NCBI GenBank assembly: GCA_038087035.1
Contig: CP051187.1
Coordinates: 1,426,001-1,490,000, forward strand
From: Gloeotrichia echinulata CP02
GTDB lineage: Bacteria > Cyanobacteriota > Cyanobacteriia > Cyanobacteriales > Nostocaceae
Direction: 5' to 3'
DNA: 64,000 bases
Positions 60,701-64,000 of the stretch are shown one piece after another (positions within the stretch are counted from its first letter, which is position 1; each line of letters opens with the position of its first letter). The position numbers and the translations under genes were made by a program. The notes below the pieces were generated by a model, which saw only the letters and a list, made by a program, of their open reading frames with translations, was not told the origin of the DNA and did not search any database.

Positions 60701-62018
60701 TAAGCAGTTAGTCGCCTATATTGTGCCGCAAAAAGATGTCACACTCACAACTAGCGAACTGCGTCAGTTTCTTGGCAATAAACTACCTGGATACATGGTG
60801 CCAAATGCTTTTGTGATGTTGGAGTCTTTACCACTTACTCCTAATGGTAAAGTAGACCGCCGCGCCTTGAAAGCACCTGCTCACACCAGTAACTCCGATA
60901 GATTTATCGAAGTGCGTAATCAATTGGAATTGAAACTGCTGCAAATCTGGTCAAATATTCTTAAAGTTGACAAAATTGGGGTACAGGATAACTTTTTTGA
61001 TTTGGGTGGTCATTCTCTTTTAGCTCCCTATTTAATGACTCAAATTAAGCAGCAGATTGGTAAAGATATTGCTTTAAAAGACCTGTTTCAAAACTCGACA
61101 ATAGAACAGTTAGCAGCAATTATCCAAAAAGAATCCGAAGACTCTTCTCCATCTTGTTTGGTAGCAATTCAGCCCAAGGGTTCAAACTTACCTTTCTTCT
61201 GTGTTCCAGGTGCAGGGGGGAGACCTTTTTACTTCTATCAATTAGGACGTTGTTTAGGAGATGATCAACCGTTATACAGTTTTGAAAATAATCTGTATCA
61301 GGAATTAGGTGCGATTACTCATATTGAGGATATGGCTAGTATTTACATTGAAGCCATGCAAGCTGTTCAGCCACAGGGACCATACTTTTTAGGCGGACAT
61401 TCTTATGGGGGAAATGTAGCTTTTGAAATGGCTCAACAGTTGCGTAACCAGGGACAGGAAGTTGCTTTGTTGGCAATAGTTGATTCTTCAGCACCAACCT
61501 ATAAAGATAAACAAATGCTGATTGATTATATTAATTGGGATCATGCGAGGTGGTTAGTTGAAGTGAGCAAAGGCATAGAAATTTATTTAGAAAAGAATGT
61601 GGATATTTCTTATGATACTCTGCAATCTTTGACTGTGGATGAGCAACTAAAATACATTTTACACTATTTCAAAATGGCTAATATGCTCCCTCCAAATGCT
61701 GAAATTACCCAGTTGACAAATATCGTCCAAGCTTATAAAAATAGCTGTTTATGTCTGGTTGATTATGTACCAAAACAGCCTTATCCAGGTAAGTTGACAA
61801 TTCTCCGCGCTAATGAGGATCTACCAGAAGACCCTAATAGTCATTTAAATGCTGAGGTTTCACAGGATTTATCCTTGGGCTGGAGTGAGTTTTCTAGCGA
61901 GCCAGTGGATATTCATTTTGTCCTAGGAAACCATATCACAATTATGGTTGAACCCCATGTCAAGGTTTTAGCAGAACAGTTGAAAGCTTGTATTCAGCAA
62001 GCACAAGCAAACATCTAA
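57759..62018 (+). CDS. Cyanopeptolin-type NRPS, third protein: docking-C-A-PCP-TE, Val-type, termination module
   Basis: 1419 residues from a GTG start, with GGGAGG 10 nt upstream. Residues about 1-60 are a TubC-type docking domain (VWLEEQKLHYQAPKGVMTSE), like that of ApnD. Then C (HHIIYDG near 207), A (YTSGSTGQPKG near 687), PCP (FFDLGGHSLL near 1082) and a type I thioesterase (GGHSYGG near 1214; LGNHITIM His near the end). The pocket reads DAFWLGGTF plus Lys, a Val code. Val is the usual last ring residue of cyanopeptolins; the TE should close it onto the Thr hydroxyl as an ester. The second half of the A domain, including a 24-bp repeat at 60678, is nearly identical to 52300-52670 of the previous gene. 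Confidence 0.93.
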   Translation: MKVVEFLSYLNSLDIKVWLEEQKLHYQAPKGVMTSEIKQAIGTRKSEILAFLKQGKTPTNTAELTIIPVSRDEDLPLSFAQQRLWFLHQLSPDSTAYNLLEALRLEGALNLVALEQSLTELIRRHEVLRTTFPMVDGKPIQRIAPPSTVTLEIEDLQGLSTEEQTAQFRQMAMAAALKPFDLAGEPLVQFTLLKLSHYSYILLLKMHHIIYDGWSLSIFFGELSQLYEAFTQGLPSPLAELPIQYADFAVWQRQWLTGEVLDRQLNYWREQLAGLTPILELSTDYPRPPVQTFQGGVECFQLDRDLTQRLKQLSQESDATLFMTLLAGFLVLISRYSGQLDLVVGSPIANRNSKSVERLMGFFANTLALRGNLSGNPTFREFHEQVRQTTLSAYAHQDFPFEMLVEKLQIDRDLSRNPLVQVLFSLQNTPQSSSNLSGLIIQNMPLPLDVRARFDLEVNYWEIPGGLEGVWCYNSDLFDATTITRIGEHFQILLQAIVANQEMRISELPLLSEAQRHQLLVEWNDTQVDYPHDLCIHQLFEEQVERNPDAVAVVFEEQQLTYDELNCRANQLAQYLRSLGVSADVLVGICVERSLEMVVGLLGILKAGGAYVPFDPDYPQERLSFMLADTQIKVLLTQQNLVEKLQKHQVKLVCLDTDSPVIAQCSQDNAIATPIADVQATNLAYVIYTSGSTGQPKGVEVVHRGVNRLLFGVNYVHLDANQRFLQIAPISFDASTFEIWGALLHGGKCVIFPESIPTAKTLSEEIHKHGITVLWLTSALFNSIIDDDPQALSGIKQLLIGGEALSLAHVNRAYETLPFTQIINGYGPTESTTFTCCYPIPRKLETTIESIPIGSPIANTQVYILDEYLQPVPVGVPGELHIGGAGLARGYLNRPELTQEKFIPNPFDNSKLYKTGDLARYLPDGNIEYLGRIDHQVKIRGFRIELGEIEAVLSQHEDVQISCVIVREDTPGETCTERSRSKQLVAYIVPQKDVTLTTSELRQFLGNKLPGYMVPNAFVMLESLPLTPNGKVDRRALKAPAHTSNSDRFIEVRNQLELKLLQIWSNILKVDKIGVQDNFFDLGGHSLLAPYLMTQIKQQIGKDIALKDLFQNSTIEQLAAIIQKESEDSSPSCLVAIQPKGSNLPFFCVPGAGGRPFYFYQLGRCLGDDQPLYSFENNLYQELGAITHIEDMASIYIEAMQAVQPQGPYFLGGHSYGGNVAFEMAQQLRNQGQEVALLAIVDSSAPTYKDKQMLIDYINWDHARWLVEVSKGIEIYLEKNVDISYDTLQSLTVDEQLKYILHYFKMANMLPPNAEITQLTNIVQAYKNSCLCLVDYVPKQPYPGKLTILRANEDLPEDPNSHLNAEVSQDLSLGWSEFSSEPVDIHFVLGNHITIMVEPHVKVLAEQLKACIQQAQANI
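60678..60701 (+). repeat. 24-bp repeat, in frame in NRPS
   Basis: Encodes TCTERSRS at the same A-domain position as 52566-52589. Flanking DNA is nearly identical for several hundred bp, so this copy was probably spread by gene conversion. Confidence 0.9.
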
Positions 62019-62072
62019 GTGATGAGTGGGGTTGATCACAATGAAAACCAATATAAACAAGTGGGAGTAAAA

Positions 62073-62864
62073 ATGGATAAAAACGAATTTATCAGTATAT
62101 TTGACAGTTTAATTTTCCATCCAGTGACTAGAGATTACTATGGTGAAAAAGAGTTTTTCAATGTGGGTTATTGGCACTCTGATACTCAAAATCAGCATGA
62201 AGCCTGTTTTAATCTGATGGAAAAGCTGTTAGAATTTATTCCAAGAAAGCAGGGAAATATCCTCGATGTTGGTTGCGGTTTGGGAGCAACTACCAGTCAT
62301 CTCCTCAAGTATTATTCGCCTGCGGATATTGTGGGCATTAATATTTCCACCAAACAAATCGAAAGAAGTATAGTTAATGCGCCAGGCTGCAAGTTTATTT
62401 GCATGGATGCTGTGCAGATGGAATTTGAGGATGATTTTTTTGATAACATTATCTGTGTGGAGGCTGCTTTTTACTTTAATACAAGGGAGAAGTTTCTGAA
62501 AGAGGCTTGGCGTGTATTGAAGTCAGGGGGAAATCTGATTCTCGCCGATCTCATTTTCGACACTACAAAGTATTTTGGTGATTTGATTGTAACTGAAAAT
62601 ATTGTCAAAAATAAAGATATTGAAGATTATAAAAGTCTTTATCAACAAGCAGGATTTCAGCCAATAGAATTTGTGGAAGCGACAGAGGAATGCTGGAAAA
62701 CACACTACCGAGATTTGAAATCTTCGATGATAGAGGAATTAAAAATAGGAAAAATAGATGAAGAAACCTATAATTTAAATGTGGTTGGTATAGATGCTTT
62801 GCTAGATTCTTCATCTATAGATTATTTGTTGGTTTCAGTAAAGAAGCCAGTAAACTTACTGTGA
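62073..62864 (+). CDS. SAM-dependent class I methyltransferase, probable tailoring enzyme
   Basis: 263 residues from the start chosen here. The SAM-binding motif is ILDVGCGLGATTSHLL (about 75-90), followed by DIVGINIS, FDN-IICVEAAFYF and LKSGGNLILADLIFD, a Rossmann methyltransferase of the small-molecule type (similar in style to RebM/ubiE-like enzymes). The frame is open from GTG at 62019, but GGGAG at 62063-62067, 5 nt before the ATG at 62073, favours the shorter form. It follows the termination module by 54 bp on the same strand. O-methylation of the N-Me-Tyr residue, or of another hydroxyl of the cyanopeptolin, is a reasonable guess, since N,O-dimethyl-Tyr occurs in this family. The substrate cannot be read from sequence. 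Confidence 0.85.
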   Translation: MDKNEFISIFDSLIFHPVTRDYYGEKEFFNVGYWHSDTQNQHEACFNLMEKLLEFIPRKQGNILDVGCGLGATTSHLLKYYSPADIVGINISTKQIERSIVNAPGCKFICMDAVQMEFEDDFFDNIICVEAAFYFNTREKFLKEAWRVLKSGGNLILADLIFDTTKYFGDLIVTENIVKNKDIEDYKSLYQQAGFQPIEFVEATEECWKTHYRDLKSSMIEELKIGKIDEETYNLNVVGIDALLDSSSIDYLLVSVKKPVNLL

Positions 62865-62899
62865 TATTTTGTTCTGTTTTTATTTGATGAGGTAAGACA

Positions 62900-63637
62900 A
62901 TGTTTCAGTTGCTATCAGGCAAAAAAGTGGTGATTATTGGTACAAGCTCAGGGATTGATCTGGCGATCGCCAAAAAAATGGTAGAAGTAGGGGCGAAAGT
63001 TGTACTTTCCCACTCATCTGCAGAGAAATTAAATGAGGCGATGGCGTTGATTTCTCTGGGAATTGAGGGTAAAACTGTTGATCTGTTGAATGAGGATGCA
63101 GTCAATGCTTTTTTTGAGCAGATCGGAAACTTCGATCATTTGATTGTAACGGCGATGGGAGACAGAAATATGCCGCGATCGCTTTTAGCAGAGATGACCA
63201 CCCAAACCGCTCAAGGTGCGATGGATAAATTCTGGGGGACGTTCTTGGCTGTGCGTGGATCGTTGAAAAATATAGCGCCTGACGGCTCTATTACCCTCAC
63301 ATCCAGTGTCACTATCTTCAAATCTTCAAAAATGGGAGGGATTTCCGCGATCGCTGCAGCAAATGGTGCTGTTGCGGTGTTTGGGCGCTCACTGGCGTTA
63401 GAAATTGCACCGATTCGAGTTAATGTGATTGCACCTGGACTGATAGAAGATACAAGTATCTGGAGCAGTCAAAGCGAATCTGAACGCTCAGACCTGACAA
63501 AATGGGCGATCGCCGCATTACCTGTCGAGCATCTTGGTCAACCTGAAGAAATCGCGCAAGCAGTGTTAAGTTTAATTACCAATCCCTATGTTACAGGGGT
63601 TATTTTGCCTGTGGATGGCGGTGTAACGTTGCTGTAA
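62900..63637 (+). CDS. Atypical short-chain dehydrogenase/reductase (SDR) lacking the usual catalytic Tyr-x3-Lys
   Basis: 245 residues with an SDR fold: nucleotide-binding start KKVVIIGTSSGIDLAIAKKM, a LTSSVTIFKSS strand, the helix AIAAANGAVAVFGRSLALEI, then RVNVIAPGLIEDT and the C-terminal VTGVILPVDGGVTLL. Two deviations stand out. The dinucleotide motif has Asp where the family has Gly (GTSSGID instead of GxxxGIG). The active-site YxxxK is absent, with AIAAANGAV where YSASKAAV is usual. SDR subfamilies with this AAxNGA pattern exist, so it may still be an enzyme. GAGG lies 7 nt before the ATG, and the gene follows the methyltransferase by 35 bp, so it is probably co-transcribed. A role in tailoring, perhaps the redox step behind Ahp, is speculative. 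Confidence 0.85.
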   Translation: MFQLLSGKKVVIIGTSSGIDLAIAKKMVEVGAKVVLSHSSAEKLNEAMALISLGIEGKTVDLLNEDAVNAFFEQIGNFDHLIVTAMGDRNMPRSLLAEMTTQTAQGAMDKFWGTFLAVRGSLKNIAPDGSITLTSSVTIFKSSKMGGISAIAAANGAVAVFGRSLALEIAPIRVNVIAPGLIEDTSIWSSQSESERSDLTKWAIAALPVEHLGQPEEIAQAVLSLITNPYVTGVILPVDGGVTLL

Positions 63638-64000
63638 TCAAAATTTATTCAAATTATGAATTATGAAAAATGATTCTTTTTAATTACAGCAGTTTTCAGG
63701 TATTTAGACCACACCCCGATATCTGTATTTCTTTCTTCCTTCCCTACGGGACGCTCCGCGAATGCGCCTTCTCTTCCCTACGGGACGCTCCGCGAACGAG
63801 ACGCTCCGCGAATGCGCCTTCTCTGCGTTCGCGTAGCGTGTCGTTCGCGGTAGCGTTGCGTAGCAAAGACAGACGCTGCGCGTTCGCGGAGCGTCTCGTA
63901 GAGAATGCGTGAGATATAAAAATGTGGTTCATTTACCTGAAAATCGCTGTAATTCAGCATTCATAATTTATTAAATTAAGAGAGATTTCAACTTATTTTT
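63638..64000. other. Intergenic region dominated by palindromic repeats (63740-63912)
   Basis: No gene. From about 63740 the plus strand carries CTACGGGACGCTCCGCGAA units, repeated with CGAGACGCTCCGCGAATGCG, then inverted relatives (CGTTCGCGTAGCGT, GTTCGCGGAGCGTCTCG). Dense GC-rich palindromes of this type are common between Nostocales genes. ORFs in either strand here are made by the repeat (Arg/Ala/Ser-rich) and are not credible. The end of the region is AT-rich and featureless. Confidence 0.8.

Noticed and set aside
41264..60701. The dispersed 24-bp units as a CRISPR array
   Set aside because: Units are inside coding sequence, kilobases apart or directly tandem, in both orientations, with no spacers and no cas genes.
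36851..62018. Second NRPS line as a nostopeptolide or other lipopeptide cluster
   Set aside because: Thr followed by the DVENAGVVT Ahp pocket, Phe, N-Me-Tyr, Val-TE is the cyanopeptolin order. No PKS module or methylproline genes are present.
62019..62072. GTG/ATG at 62019-62024 as the methyltransferase start
   Set aside because: GGGAG 5 nt before the ATG at 62073 is a much better initiation site; the extra 18 residues are polar and not family-like.
63670..63960. Overlapping 60-80 codon ORFs on both strands
   Set aside because: Produced by the GC-rich palindromic repeat; Arg/Ser-rich low-complexity translations.
1..64000. tRNA, rRNA and prophage or integrase genes
   Set aside because: Looked for by eye; no convincing cloverleaf, rRNA segment, integrase or transposase gene was seen.

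Overview
The window comes from a cyanobacterium, most likely a filamentous, heterocyst-forming Nostoc-type strain. The gene content is typical (microviridin-type ATP-grasp ligases, anabaenopeptin and Ahp-cyclodepsipeptide synthetases). GCGATCGC (HIP1) palindromes are scattered through it, and it carries many short tandem, palindromic and MITE-like repeats of the kind found in Nostocales. No taxonomic marker gene is present, so the genus is an inference.

Almost the whole 64 kb is one specialised-metabolite locus with three different peptide pathways side by side. (1) At 1-6935, minus strand, is a microviridin (graspetide RiPP) cassette. It has three precursor peptides (3401-4482) that are too small for ordinary gene callers, an MdnB-type and an MdnC-type ATP-grasp macrocyclase, and two paralogous SbmA/BacA-like ABC transporters. 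One transporter is cut by the window edge; the other sits between the precursors and the next pathway. (2) At 7066-33604, minus strand, is an anabaenopeptin-type NRPS line: apnA (A-PCP-C-A-PCP-E), apnB (C-A-PCP), apnC (C-A-PCP-C-A-MT-PCP) and apnD (C-A-PCP-TE). Interleaved with it are hphA, hphB and a fused hphCD, which make the non-protein amino acid homophenylalanine/homotyrosine. Adenylation pockets read by eye suggest basic residue / D-Lys / Val / Hph or Hty / N-Me-Ala (or Gly) / Phe, the anabaenopeptin pattern. (3) At 36851-63637, plus strand, is a divergent seven-module NRPS line whose pockets read Gln-like / Thr / unknown / Ahp precursor / Phe / N-Me-Tyr / Val. This is the order of cyanopeptolins (Ahp-cyclodepsipeptides). 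It is followed by a SAM methyltransferase and an atypical SDR.

Between the two NRPS lines lie a LamG-patatin fusion gene (33672-35558) and a repeat-rich divergent intergenic region of about 1.1 kb. A decayed copy (36662-36854) of a small membrane-like protein gene lies just before the cyanopeptolin genes; its intact relative (30342-30734) lies just before apnA. Microviridins, anabaenopeptins and cyanopeptolins are all known protease inhibitors, so the locus looks like a protease-inhibitor supercluster. The transporter, the Hph supply and the docking elements could be shared between lines (inference).

The least expected features are: a 24-bp repeat inserted in frame eight times in NRPS coding sequence, in both orientations and three reading frames; a 13-nt insertion that seems to have split one megasynthetase gene into two overlapping genes; an IS200/IS605-like non-autonomous element lodged in the hairpin between two microviridin precursor genes; and an adenylation domain in the cyanopeptolin line that closely resembles the Hph/Hty domain of the anabaenopeptin line. 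Adenylation specificities were aligned by hand against the GrsA pocket positions and are predictions only.
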